64,000 bases of DNA, from the NCBI GenBank assembly GCA_964552395.1, contig CAZKGM010000012.1, forward strand, positions 1 to 64,000, written 5' to 3'. The notes under the pieces were generated by a model. The model ran no database searches. It was not told where the DNA came from and was given only the letters and a program-made list of their open reading frames with translations. Source of the stretch: JAJDNH01 sp964552395. Lineage in GTDB: Bacteria; Acidobacteriota; Thermoanaerobaculia; Thermoanaerobaculales; Sulfomarinibacteraceae. The position numbers and the translations under genes are program-made. The number at the start of each line of letters is the position of its first letter. Position 1 is the stretch's first letter. This document shows positions 8,696-16,687 of the stretch, in pieces.

Positions 8696-9661
8696 AGCGG
8701 CCTGCCGCCTTGCTCCCTCCTGTCCGGTGGGTGGGAAGCCAACGTCCTCACACGCCGCTGACTGCGGATCCACACAGGGAAGAGAAATTGGAGGGAAGCT
8801 GCCGGGCCCCCGCTCCATACCGTAGAGTGGAACGTCGGTCGTGACGGACGCCAAGCCCGGCCAGGTCCTCTTCCAAACAACGTATGCCGCATAGGTGGAC
8901 GTGGGAAAGCGACGGAGGAGCTCGCCTTGGCCCTTGCTGTCGAACACCACTGCGGGACCGAAAGCCTCGTAGACTTGCTTGTCGATCCCTTGAGGCTCGA
9001 CGGCTTGGATCAGTACCGAGTTGGAAGCAAAGTGACCGGCCCAGACCTCCGAATTCACCTCGGTCTTCCCACTCTTGAAGTCCCGCTGCGGCTCCCGCAC
9101 GCTCTCGGGCGCCTGGCACGAGAACTGGAACATGTATGTGCCCACATGACGTGGATAGTGGTCGGTGTCCCAGATGGCCACCTTCTCACCAGGCTCGTAG
9201 GTCCGCTTCGTCATGAACACCGGGAATGGCAAAACAGCGGGACACGGCAGCCCCCCGAGAGATTCCTCGCCGCCAGGTGAGTCCGGGCCGGACATTACCA
9301 GACCAGAGAACCTGCCACACAATCCTACTGGCGCCGGCATCACCACCTCCGTCGTTGAGCGGTTCGTGATGACTACGTGCACGTTGAATGGCTCACCCAC
9401 GATGATGGTCTCGGAGCCCACCTCGACCGTCGCCACCCACGGGTTCTCGTTTTGGACTACGTCGCTGCCACCGAGGTCCCCGCAGAGCCCTTCTGCAGTC
9501 GTCGGTGCGTACTGGTACGGCAGTGCCAGGAAGTGGGGGTGCTGATCCCCGCTCGTCGTCAGCTGCAGTCTGAGAGCGAACGCCATATTCGAAGCGGAGG
9601 CCGTCGCCGCGGCGAGCAGGCACAAAGATGCAACTACGATGGCAACCCTGAGCGTTCTCAT
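8477..9661 (-). CDS. Chimeric secreted protein: signal and half-repeat of the downstream gene fused to a paralogue of the upstream gene
   Basis: This 394-residue protein is a mosaic. Residues 1-70, including the signal peptide, equal the start of the protein at 7815. After DVVQ the sequence switches to an unrelated body (NENPWVATVEVGSETIIVGE) that is a diverged paralogue of the protein at 9658: shared blocks include LLRRFPTSTYAAYVV and EGARRQAAWLDLVLRS. The last ~78 residues are identical to that paralogue. The body begins with a beta-rich, probably Ig-like region and ends in a helical region. No catalytic motif is visible. ATGA overlaps at both ends show it is read in the operon. It is intact, so it may be expressed as a fusion, unless the repeat is an assembly artefact. 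Confidence 0.75.
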   Translation of the reverse strand: MRTLRVAIVVASLCLLAAATASASNMAFALRLQLTTSGDQHPHFLALPYQYAPTTAEGLCGDLGGSDVVQNENPWVATVEVGSETIIVGEPFNVHVVITNRSTTEVVMPAPVGLCGRFSGLVMSGPDSPGGEESLGGLPCPAVLPFPVFMTKRTYEPGEKVAIWDTDHYPRHVGTYMFQFSCQAPESVREPQRDFKSGKTEVNSEVWAGHFASNSVLIQAVEPQGIDKQVYEAFGPAVVFDSKGQGELLRRFPTSTYAAYVVWKRTWPGLASVTTDVPLYGMERGPGSFPPISLPCVDPQSAACEDVGFPPTGQEGARRQAAWLDLVLRSHPGIWFADELRFKRAYAAFFLGDKDGCEAGLEDLAQHGKPYVASKARELLAAMKAKGMLGEKAK

Positions 9662-9876
9662 TTCGCCTTCTCCCCGAGCATGCCCTTGGCCTTCATGGCC
9701 GCCAGCAACTCCCTTGCCTTGGAGGCCACATACGGCTTCCCGTGCTGCGCGAGGTCCTCGAGTCCCGCCTCACAGCCGTCCTTGTCACCGAGGAAGAAGG
9801 CCGCATAGGCTCGCTTGAAACGCAGCTCGTCCGCAAACCAGATTCCCGGGTGTGAGCGCAGGACAAGATCGAGCCA
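9451..9876. repeat. Right copy of the 426 bp perfect direct repeat
   Basis: It is identical to 8270-8695. Left of 9451 and right of 9876 the copies stop matching at DNA level, although protein similarity continues beyond the right edge between the two paralogues. Confidence 0.95.
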
Positions 9877-10629
9877 GGCGGCCTGCCGCCTCGCTCCTTC
9901 CGCTGGGGGGGGCGGGAACCCAAGGTCCTTGCACGCTGCGGATTCGGGAGTCACGCATGGGAGAGGCGTCGGGCCGAAGCTGGAGAGCCCTCGCTCCATC
10001 GCGTAGAGAGCCACGTCCGGCTGCGGAGGTGAGGTGCCAGGGTGAGTCCTTCTCCTTACAACATACGCCGCATAGGTGGAGGTGGGAAACCGCCGAAGGA
10101 GCTCACGGTAAAGAAGGGTGGATCCAAGGGGGTCGAGGCCGAACGCCTCATGTGCTTGCTTATCGACGCCTTCCGGAGCATAGACCTCCACCTTGACTGG
10201 CCCCGACACGGCGTGGCCCCACCACAGGTCCGGGTACTCAGCCGGTTTCTCATTGATGTTCCAGTGATGTTTGAGAACTGCTCGCAACGTATAGAAACCC
10301 GGGGTCGGTAGCGGTACCGCCAGACTTTCCACATGCCGCCAGCCTTCAGGGAGAAGCCGTCGGACTATTCCCCACCGCGCGCGGCAGAAGGGGCAATAGG
10401 TGCTGGCTGCCGCTTGCGATTCAATGGATACCGCGAGCGGAGGGCGGTTGAAGCCTACCGGCACTGGCGTGCCTGCCACGTTCGCCAGCCGCACAGTAAG
10501 CTCAGCATTCACACCAAGCGGGATGCGGTCGGGGGAGGCCACAACCGTGACCGTGATGGGCTCGCCAGCTAGTACGATGATCCCTTGCGTCGCGATTGCC
10601 GCCGCCACCAAGAAACTCCTAATTCTCAT
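9658..10629 (-). CDS. Secreted protein of unknown function, paralogue of the chimeric gene
   Basis: The 323-residue product has a signal peptide (MRIRSFLVAAAIATQGIIVL, cleavage after LAG) and a beta-rich N-terminal half (ITVTVVASPDRIPLGVNAEL) like an Ig or BsuPI-type fold. The C-terminal half is helical and contains LLRRFPTSTYAAYVV and LRFKRAYAAFFLGDKDGCEA, which recalls TPR-like helices. I do not recognise a function. It is second in the operon, 13 bases after the interrupted gene, with a GGGGAGA ribosome site. Its 3' 219 bases are part of the 426 bp repeat. Confidence 0.75.
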   Translation of the reverse strand: MRIRSFLVAAAIATQGIIVLAGEPITVTVVASPDRIPLGVNAELTVRLANVAGTPVPVGFNRPPLAVSIESQAAASTYCPFCRARWGIVRRLLPEGWRHVESLAVPLPTPGFYTLRAVLKHHWNINEKPAEYPDLWWGHAVSGPVKVEVYAPEGVDKQAHEAFGLDPLGSTLLYRELLRRFPTSTYAAYVVRRRTHPGTSPPQPDVALYAMERGLSSFGPTPLPCVTPESAACKDLGFPPPPAEGARRQAAWLDLVLRSHPGIWFADELRFKRAYAAFFLGDKDGCEAGLEDLAQHGKPYVASKARELLAAMKAKGMLGEKAK

Positions 10630-10642
10630 GACAGGTCTCCCC

Positions 10643-12480
10643 TCACCGTGGGTCCGGTGCCTTGCGCATCGAGGTTTCGTCCAAGGGACATGTCCCGGCG
10701 AGTCCGAATTCGGTAACTCCGCTTCCGCACGTGGGGTCTCCCGAGAACAGGTCGTCTACGCAGAAACGGCTGACGCCATCCCAGATAGATCCGCTGAGGC
10801 CCGCGGCCTCAACGCACTTTTCGGGGTCCGACGATCCCGGCCCGCATTCGCCGGCCACCTGGCACCAAGCGTCTCGAGTGTCGTGACCGTCCGCGGAGCA
10901 ACAGTTGAGATCCCACTGGTGTCCGAGCTCGTGAACCGTGGTGTCCTGTGTGAAGTTATTGACTTCCTCTGCAGTCTTGCTAAACAGGGTGCCGCTGGCT
11001 TCGCACGAGCCGCGGAAGACGTAAGTGAAGTTCCAGTCCGGGTCTGTCCAACCCCAAAGACTCACGTTGTTGTCGGTTTGGTCCTTGCTGCCGGCCAGCA
11101 GATGGAAGTAGTTGTGTGTTGTACCGGAGTGTGCGAACCACGTCTGTGAGAGTCTCTGGTAGTACACAGTGGGCGCCGCAAGGACCCACTGTGGACCAAG
11201 ATACGGTAGAGCGCTCATTCCGTCTCGGGGGGAAGACACCTCAATGAAGGCGTCGTTGAATGCCTGTTCCGTACTCCGGGGGTCCGCTTGGTAGAAGCAG
11301 GAATTGGGGGCATTAATCTGGTTGGGGGCCAGGTCGCAGTTGGAGATGACGCCGATGCCGGCGGAATGGTAGTTCGAGAAGTCTGGCATGTTCCGGGCGG
11401 AATCCACTTGAGAGGCGAAGTAGGGCTGCGTCAGACGTGTGTCAAGGGTGACTCTCTTGGTGTACGGTTGAGATCCTGGCTCGATGTCCATTACCTCGCG
11501 CTCTTCGTTGAAATGCGGATAGCAATCCGCCTCGTCAAACACCGCGATCGTGTCCCCGGGCGAAACGTCGAGCCAATCATAAACCTCGATCTGGTCGCAG
11601 GGTAGCCCATCCCCAATTCCGCAGCATGCCGGATAGTCGTCGTGCCCACAGAACGGACATGGAGGCTCGTTCAGTCCTCCACACCCCGGGTCCTTGGGTC
11701 CGTAGCTCCGGTAGAAGACCCCGCCCTTGCGGAACATCTTGTCACGTTCGAGGTAGATCCTCTTCCAGGCGGTGAAGATGGGTGAGAGCCCGACAACACG
11801 GCTGGACAACAGGCCGGTAGCGCATCCGCCAGGCTTGCACTTCATGACTTCCACCTGGTAGTTGTCGCCCGCGTAGCGGTCCGTCACCTTGAGGTAGACA
11901 GTTGCGGTATGGTATGGCCCTGCTGGGGTGACGTTGAGCTGCTTTACCCATGTGGGGCTGTCTTTGCTCAAGGCCAAGCCGACGTCAGCAGTCTGCAGAT
12001 CCTCGGCGTTATCATTTCCTTCGTAGGGCAGCTTCTTCGCCCGGCCCTTATCCCACCCCCCTTCTGGGGCGTACGGCGCCGTGTCCGGCGGGTCGATCAG
12101 CTGAAGCCGAAACTCCAGACCGGACCAGCCCGTCACCATGAACTTGATGATTCGATCCTGCTCCTGCCAAGGTGACGTGTACGGGATGTCCTGACCTGCT
12201 CTGTTGATGATGACCCGCTGCGGGTCGCGGGGTTCGATGGTGTAGATCTGACCCTCCCTGTCCTCTGGATAGACCTGGAGTATTCCTGCGTCCCCGTACA
12301 CGAAGGCCCCGTGGTACGCCGCCTGGTTGAGCCCGATCTGGTTGAGGTTGAAGGCCTCGGTCGCTGTCGGCGCGGCGGTATGCACGTACCTAATCTTGCT
12401 GGAGTCGCTCAGCGCCCGATCTACCGCCAAGACATGAACTCCCGTGCCAACAAAGTTCATTGGTGTTCCGTCCAGCGGAC
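10643..12480 (-). CDS. C-terminal segment of the interrupted protein, HExxH metallopeptidase-like
   Basis: About 610 residues read LDGTPMNFVGTGVHVLAVDR onward. The zinc-site signature TTVHELGHQWDLN (HExxH with the usual glycine) lies ~115 residues from the end, followed by CCSADGHD, whose histidine could be the third ligand. Several CxxC pairs (PPCPFCGHDDYPACC, CEASGT) suggest an exported, disulfide-bonded protein. The peptidase family is not recognised. Confidence 0.65.
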
Positions 12481-13310
12481 CGGACAGACCCACACCCAGC
12501 CGCTTCCCTGGTCGCCAGTGTCGCCCACAAGTGTCTGTGAGGTTGGGGCGACATCGATCGGGGCTGGATCGGGGGACACGAAATCGTCCTTGCCGCCCCA
12601 AGAGTCGGTGATGGTGGTGGATCCCGGACCCGCACCGGCCGGGATGCGAACCACCCTGCCGCTCGATGCGTCGGCGATGTAACCCACCAGCCCGTCCGCG
12701 CTCAGCCCGATCCCTACCGGCAGGATGTTCCGTGTGAATCCGTCGTCCTTGGTCTGTGCAAACACACTTTCGGTGCCGCTATTCACATCGATCTGGTAGA
12801 TGGTCGCGACACCCAGTGAGCTGTCCACGACCAGGAGAGTGCCGTTGTCGCTGACACGCGAGATGTAAGGGTGGTCGATGCCTGTTACCCATGTCGTGCT
12901 CACAGGGCCGTCAAGGAACAGGTTGACCTCGTCTACCTTACTGTCTGACGCAACCCACACATTTCCTGTCTGGGGCGCCCACACCACCCCGTGGAGGTTG
13001 GTGTAGCTCAGGCCCGGCGTCAGCACCACCGCCGAGCTCCCCGGGCTCATTCGTGCGTGTGCCTGAATCGTCGCCGGCAAGCTGCTTCGTGCATCGCTCG
13101 GAATGGTGAACGTGGCAGTGTTGGCGTAGTCGGACCCGCTGGGAATCTGCACCTGCGACGCGTTGGCGCTCATCCGGTTGAAGAATGTCAGGTTGGCCGG
13201 TGCGATCGGATCGAGGTAGCTCGCCGCGAACTGGACCGTATCCCCCCACCACCAGAACGGGTAGGCAAGAGTCGGCGGCCCCGGCGCCGGCTGTGGCTCG
13301 TACCCCAAGT
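12480..13310 (-). CDS. Middle segment of the interrupted protein, beta-propeller-like
   Basis: This frame reads LGYEPQPAPGPPTLAYPFWW and then blade-like repeats GVVWAPQTGNVWVASDSKV, RVSDNGTLLVVDSSLGVATI and GLSADGLVGYIADASSGRVV, as in NHL/SMP-30-like propellers. No start codon with a ribosome site precedes it, which supports it being part of a longer protein. The frame ends at 12457 just after coding resumes in the neighbouring frame. Confidence 0.65.
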
Positions 13311-13906
13311 CCCTGCACGGCCGGGCTGATCACTGAGGGGTCGGTGACGTTGAAGAACATACTGTCGAGCATGTCCTGGGTCATCTGATCAGAGAATGGG
13401 CTGCCTTGGATCTCCCTGCCGATCGTGTCCACAGCCCACTCGAAGCTGGGCGTTGTGCTTCTGACGACAGAGTACGGTGGGGTACCACCGCTCCAGTCGA
13501 TGTTGATGGTCCAGCCCTGGATTTCGTCTGACCACGTCTTCGTGATCGAGTCGATGTGGGTAGGGTCGTTCGCTTCTGGAAGCAGCACGGAACCTGCGTG
13601 AGACAGGGTCTGCCGCGCTAGCTGCGGTGGCGCTGGCACGAAGCGCCGCTCAGCGGATGCCGCTACGGCCGGACTCTTGGCCGACGATACGGCCCTGGGC
13701 CCGACCCGCCTGCCCTGCGTTGCCGCCAGCGGATAGGTCGGCGGTTCCTTCTGACCGCCAGCCTGCGCCATGCCCGTGACGCTTGCCAAAGCCAGAACCA
13801 TCGCTACGCAAGTGACCAGCGACCGGGTCCTGGAGGATCGGGCTGCAGCACGCGAATGCAGCCGGGCGCGTTGAAGGTGGCCATGTGCACCTTCTGATAG
13901 ATCCAT
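13310..13906 (-). CDS. N-terminal segment of the interrupted secreted protein
   Basis: The ATG at 13906 starts a long basic n-region and the hydrophobic stretch LVTCVAMVLALASVTGMAQA, a plausible signal peptide or anchor. About 130 residues of unrecognised sequence follow (SITKTWSDEIQGWTINIDWS, TPPYSVVRSTTPSFEWAVDT). Coding character in this frame is lost after SVISPAVQ, and the frame shifted by one base takes over. Confidence 0.65.
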
Positions 13907-13942
13907 GAGCGGCCCCCGAGTTGTGTGTGAATCGCTGTCTCG

Positions 13943-13971
13943 AGAATGACGATGCGAATAAGAACTGTCAA
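13943..13971 (-). promoter_or_regulatory. Putative promoter of the secreted-protein operon
   Basis: On the minus strand a perfect TTGACA (13971-13966) is followed after 17 bases by CATTCT (13948-13943), a weak -10. Transcription would start near 13936, about 30 bases before the ATG at 13906. Confidence 0.45.
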
Positions 13972-13999
13972 ACGAGATTAGCTAGCAAGGTGGCCGGCT

Positions 14000-14015
14000 T
14001 GTGACATGTATCACA
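14000..14015. promoter_or_regulatory. CRP/FNR-family operator-like palindrome
   Basis: The sequence TGTGACATGTATCACA is a perfect TGTGA-N6-TCACA palindrome, the core of the CRP consensus. Its centre lies about 71-72 bases upstream of the predicted start of the leftward operon, a classic class I activator position. The regulator is not in this window. Confidence 0.6.
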
Positions 14016-14098
14016 TTCTGGTGGGTGATGGGCGAGGATCTGTCTCGATATGGGACGATGTGTTCCGGTGCCCGGACGTCTGCTCTGCAGACGCCCGT

Positions 14099-14171
14099 CG
14101 TCACCTGCCTCGGAGCGGGCAAAGATCTCCAACGGTTCATTGCCCTCAAGGCCCGCTCCGGGCAGGTGACG
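14099..14171. other. Long inverted repeat, possible RNA hairpin
   Basis: The arms 14099-14120 and 14151-14171 pair over about 21 bases with a single bulge and a 30-base loop. It lies ~360 bases upstream of pdhA and beyond the CRP-like site of the leftward operon. No T-run follows, and its role is unknown. Confidence 0.55.
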
Positions 14172-14316
14172 AGGCACCTCCATCGAAGCCGAGGCCACAC
14201 GGTCGACCGCCCTCCCCGTGAATTGCCACTCATGACATTTCGCCTCAACGCGATGAGCTCGTGAAGTGCGTACAGCGGAGATGTCATGAATGGCACGTTC
14301 CGCCGGACGCACCATT

Positions 14317-14408
14317 CTCTGGGGCGCGCTGCGCCCGCGCTCTCTGGGGTGGGAGGGGGTCTTTCCTCTAACCTCTAACCTCTAACCTCTATCCGGTCCC
14401 CGGGTGGG
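14317..14408. repeat. Right copy of the ~92 bp direct repeat
   Basis: It matches 5544-5635 at 90 of 92 positions in the same orientation, 8,773 bp away, with the same number of ACCTCTA heptamers. It lies between the secreted-protein operon and pdhA. Confidence 0.9.
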
Positions 14409-14416
14409 AGGGAGTC

Positions 14417-14444
14417 CCCTCACTCCTTACTCTTCACTCCTCAC
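14417..14444. repeat. Heptamer array (GTGAGGA-like, four units)
   Basis: On the minus strand the units read GTGAGGA, GTGAAGA, GTAAGGA and GTGAGGG. Boxes GGGTGGG (14402-14408) and GTGGGTGG (14453-14460) flank it. It belongs to the same family as the arrays at 5592, 23488, 23541, 47319 and 47386. Confidence 0.75.
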
Positions 14445-14533
14445 CCTCCTTGGTGGGTGGGGGCCACTTCCGAAATAGACCACCGCACGCTCCTGTTTTC
14501 ATTGATGCGCCGCAGATCAGGGAGGGGACCCGC

Positions 14534-15607
14534 ATGCCACGAAGAACAGTTTTCGAGTCGGTGATCGAGCGCCTCGAGATCCTCGCGCCCGACGGCGCGG
14601 TGGATGAGGAGCTGATGCCCGGGCTGACCGACGACCAGATTCTCGAGCTGTACCGGAACATGGTGCGGATGCGGGTCTTCGATGACAAGGCGGTGAAGCT
14701 GCAGCGGCAGGGGCGAATGGGGACCTGGCCGCCGCTGAAGGGCCAGGAGGCAGCGCAGGCAGGCGTCGCTCTCGCCATGAGCGATGAGGACTGGCTCGTT
14801 CCGGCGTTTCGGGAGCACGGGATCATGCTCATGCGCGGCGTGCCGGGACACCTGATCCTTGCCTACTGGGCGGGTGACGAGCGCGGCTCGGCCTTTCCCG
14901 ACGGCGTGCGCTGCTTCCCGATCGCGGTGCCGGTGGGCAGCCAGTTCGGCCACGGCGCGGGGCTCGGGATGTCGCTCGGCCTGCGAGGCGAGGATGCGGT
15001 TGCGGTGACGTTCGGGGGCGACGGTTCCACCTCGGAGGGGGACTTCCACGAGGCCCTCAACTTTGCGGGTGTCTTCAAGGCTCGAACGGTGTTCGTGATC
15101 CAGAACAACGGATGGGCGATCTCGATCCCGCGCTCGAGGCAGACAGCGTCCGAGACCCTGGCCCAGAAGGCGATTGCCTACGGAATCCCAGGAATCCAGG
15201 TCGATGGCAACGACGTCTTCGCGGTCTACGCAGCTACCGCCGAGGCGTTGGAGCGCGCGCACTCCGGCGGCGGACCGACCCTCATCGAGGCGGTTACCTA
15301 CCGCCTCGGCGACCACACCACCGCCGACGACGCCGGCCGCTACCGAAGCGAGCAGGAGGTCCAAGCCTGGAGCGAGCGCGATCCGATCCTGCGCCTGCGC
15401 CGCTACTTGCAGGCCCGGGGTCTGTGGGACGATACCCGGGAGGAGATCCTGGCCGAGGAAGCGGCCAAATGGGTTGCGGCGCAGATCGAGGCGCTGGAGG
15501 CGATGGCGCCGCCGGACCCGGCCGACATCTTCCGCTACATGTACGGGGAGATGCCTCCGAACCTCGAGGAGCAGATGAGGTCGCTGATGGAAGAGGTGGC
15601 GTCATGA
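14534..15607 (+). CDS. pdhA: Pyruvate dehydrogenase E1 component, alpha subunit
   Basis: The 357-residue product is the alpha subunit of a heterotetrameric, thiamine diphosphate dependent 2-oxoacid dehydrogenase E1. The ThDP/Mg site is GGDGSTSEGDFHEALNFAGV...QNNGWAIS (GDG-N~26-NN form), and the later YRLGDHTTADDAGRYR is the usual regulatory or substrate loop. With the beta subunit it decarboxylates pyruvate and reductively acetylates the lipoyl group of E2. The frame is open from 14450, but the ATG at 14534 has a strong GGGAGGGG site and begins at the family's usual place. The gene overlaps pdhB by ATGA. A branched-chain 2-oxoacid E1 is possible, since these enzymes are close relatives; pyruvate is preferred mainly by context. 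Confidence 0.85.
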   Translation: MPRRTVFESVIERLEILAPDGAVDEELMPGLTDDQILELYRNMVRMRVFDDKAVKLQRQGRMGTWPPLKGQEAAQAGVALAMSDEDWLVPAFREHGIMLMRGVPGHLILAYWAGDERGSAFPDGVRCFPIAVPVGSQFGHGAGLGMSLGLRGEDAVAVTFGGDGSTSEGDFHEALNFAGVFKARTVFVIQNNGWAISIPRSRQTASETLAQKAIAYGIPGIQVDGNDVFAVYAATAEALERAHSGGGPTLIEAVTYRLGDHTTADDAGRYRSEQEVQAWSERDPILRLRRYLQARGLWDDTREEILAEEAAKWVAAQIEALEAMAPPDPADIFRYMYGEMPPNLEEQMRSLMEEVAS

Positions 15608-16650
15608 CGGCGCAGAGGGCCAGGCCAGAGCAGGCCGGCGACGCCGGGCTGCGGGCCGTCCCCACGTCGAGCACCGAGAAGCTCACCATCGCCCAGGCGG
15701 TGTGCGACGGCCTCGCGACCGAGATGGCGCGCGACGAGCGCGTGATCGTAATGGGCGAGGACGTCGGCGTCGACGGCGGCGTGTTCCGTGCGACCGACGG
15801 CCTCATCGAACGCTTCGGCCCGCAGCGCGTGATCGACACCCCGCTGGCCGAGGACGCGATCGTGGCCACCGCGATCGGCATGGCCATGAGCGGGCTGCGG
15901 CCGGTCGCCGAGATCCAGTTCATGGGCTTCGTTTACCCGGCTCTCAACCAGATCTTTGCGCATGCGGCCCGCATGCGGAGCCGTACGCGCGGCCGCTTTT
16001 ACGTGCCGATCGTGATCCGGATGCCGTTCGGGGGCGGGATCCACGCGCCGGAGAGCCACTCCGAATCGTACGAGGCGCTGTTCGTTCATACCCCAGGGAT
16101 CAAGGTTGTCATCCCGTCCAACCCGCACGATACCAAGGGCCTGCTGGCGTCGGCCATCCGCGACGACGACCCGGTGCTGTTTCTGGAGCCGAAGCGCATC
16201 TACCGCGCGTTCCGCGAGGCCGTGCCCACCGACGACTACGCGGTGCCCCTGGGCCAGGCCGCGGTTGCCCATGCCGGCGAGGACGTGAGCCTGGTCTCCT
16301 GGGGAGCGATGGTCCGGGTGTGCCTGGATGCCGCCCAGGAGCTGGCAGGCGACGGGATCTCGGCGGAGGTCGTCGACCTGCGCACACTCAACCCGCTCGA
16401 CCGCGAGACCCTACTCCAGTCGGTGGTCAAGACGGGGCGCGCCGTCGTCGTTCATGAGGCGCCGCGGACGGCCGGCTTCGGGGCCGAGATCGTGGCGCTG
16501 ATCAACGAGCACGCGTTGCTGCAGCTGGAGGCCCCGGTGCAGCGTGTGACCGGGTTCGACACCGTCTTCCCATACGCGAAGCTCGAGCAGCACTACCTGC
16601 CGACACGGGAACGCGTGGTCAAGGCGGTCCGCGCTACCCTGGACTTCTGA
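15604..16650 (+). CDS. pdhB: Pyruvate dehydrogenase E1 component, beta subunit
   Basis: From the ATG at 15604 this encodes 348 residues. It has the E1beta hallmarks VIVMGEDVGVDGGVFRATDG, DTPLAEDAIVATAIGMAMSG (the glutamate here activates ThDP), PVAEIQFMGFVYPALNQIF and RMPFGGGIHAPESHSES. The C-terminal transketolase domain (SWGAMVRVCLDAA, VVDLRTLNPLD) is complete. The first ~20 residues are a poorly conserved extension. The gene is translationally coupled to pdhA and sits 37 bases before the E2 gene. A longer open frame from 15112 is ignored because it overlaps pdhA in another frame. Confidence 0.88.
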   Translation: MTAQRARPEQAGDAGLRAVPTSSTEKLTIAQAVCDGLATEMARDERVIVMGEDVGVDGGVFRATDGLIERFGPQRVIDTPLAEDAIVATAIGMAMSGLRPVAEIQFMGFVYPALNQIFAHAARMRSRTRGRFYVPIVIRMPFGGGIHAPESHSESYEALFVHTPGIKVVIPSNPHDTKGLLASAIRDDDPVLFLEPKRIYRAFREAVPTDDYAVPLGQAAVAHAGEDVSLVSWGAMVRVCLDAAQELAGDGISAEVVDLRTLNPLDRETLLQSVVKTGRAVVVHEAPRTAGFGAEIVALINEHALLQLEAPVQRVTGFDTVFPYAKLEQHYLPTRERVVKAVRATLDF

Positions 16651-16687
16651 GCCCGGACAACGACGGTTCTTCGAGAAGGGACGAGAG

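Larger units (their letters stand above)
10643..13906 (-). pseudogene. Large secreted beta-propeller/HExxH metallopeptidase-like protein split by two compensating frameshifts
   Basis: Three adjacent frames read as one protein of about 1,088 residues: 13906 to ~13310 (signal peptide plus a novel region), ~13310 to ~12480 (propeller-like), then ~12480 to 10643 (metallopeptidase-like). The first and third parts are in the same frame; the middle is shifted by one base, so an apparent one-base gain near 13305-13322 is undone by a one-base loss near 12465-12500. Both sites lie beside short C/G runs (CCCC, CCC). This could be sequencing error, real decay, or programmed shifts; error is the simplest. 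The gene is first in the operon. If the reads confirm the shifts, only a truncated ~200-residue product would be made. Confidence 0.7.
13907..14533. other. 627 bp intergenic region between the secretome operon and the PDH operon
   Basis: No gene is seen. It contains a promoter-like pair for the leftward operon (13943-13971), a CRP/FNR-like palindrome (14000-14015), a long inverted repeat (14099-14120 with 14151-14171), the right copy of the 92 bp direct repeat (14317-14408) and a second heptamer array (14417-14444) bounded by a GTGGGTGG box. Confidence 0.7.

Noticed and set aside
5668..14408. A transposon or prophage origin for the secretome cassette
   Set aside because: No transposase, integrase, terminal inverted repeat or phage gene is present. 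Only direct repeats bound it.
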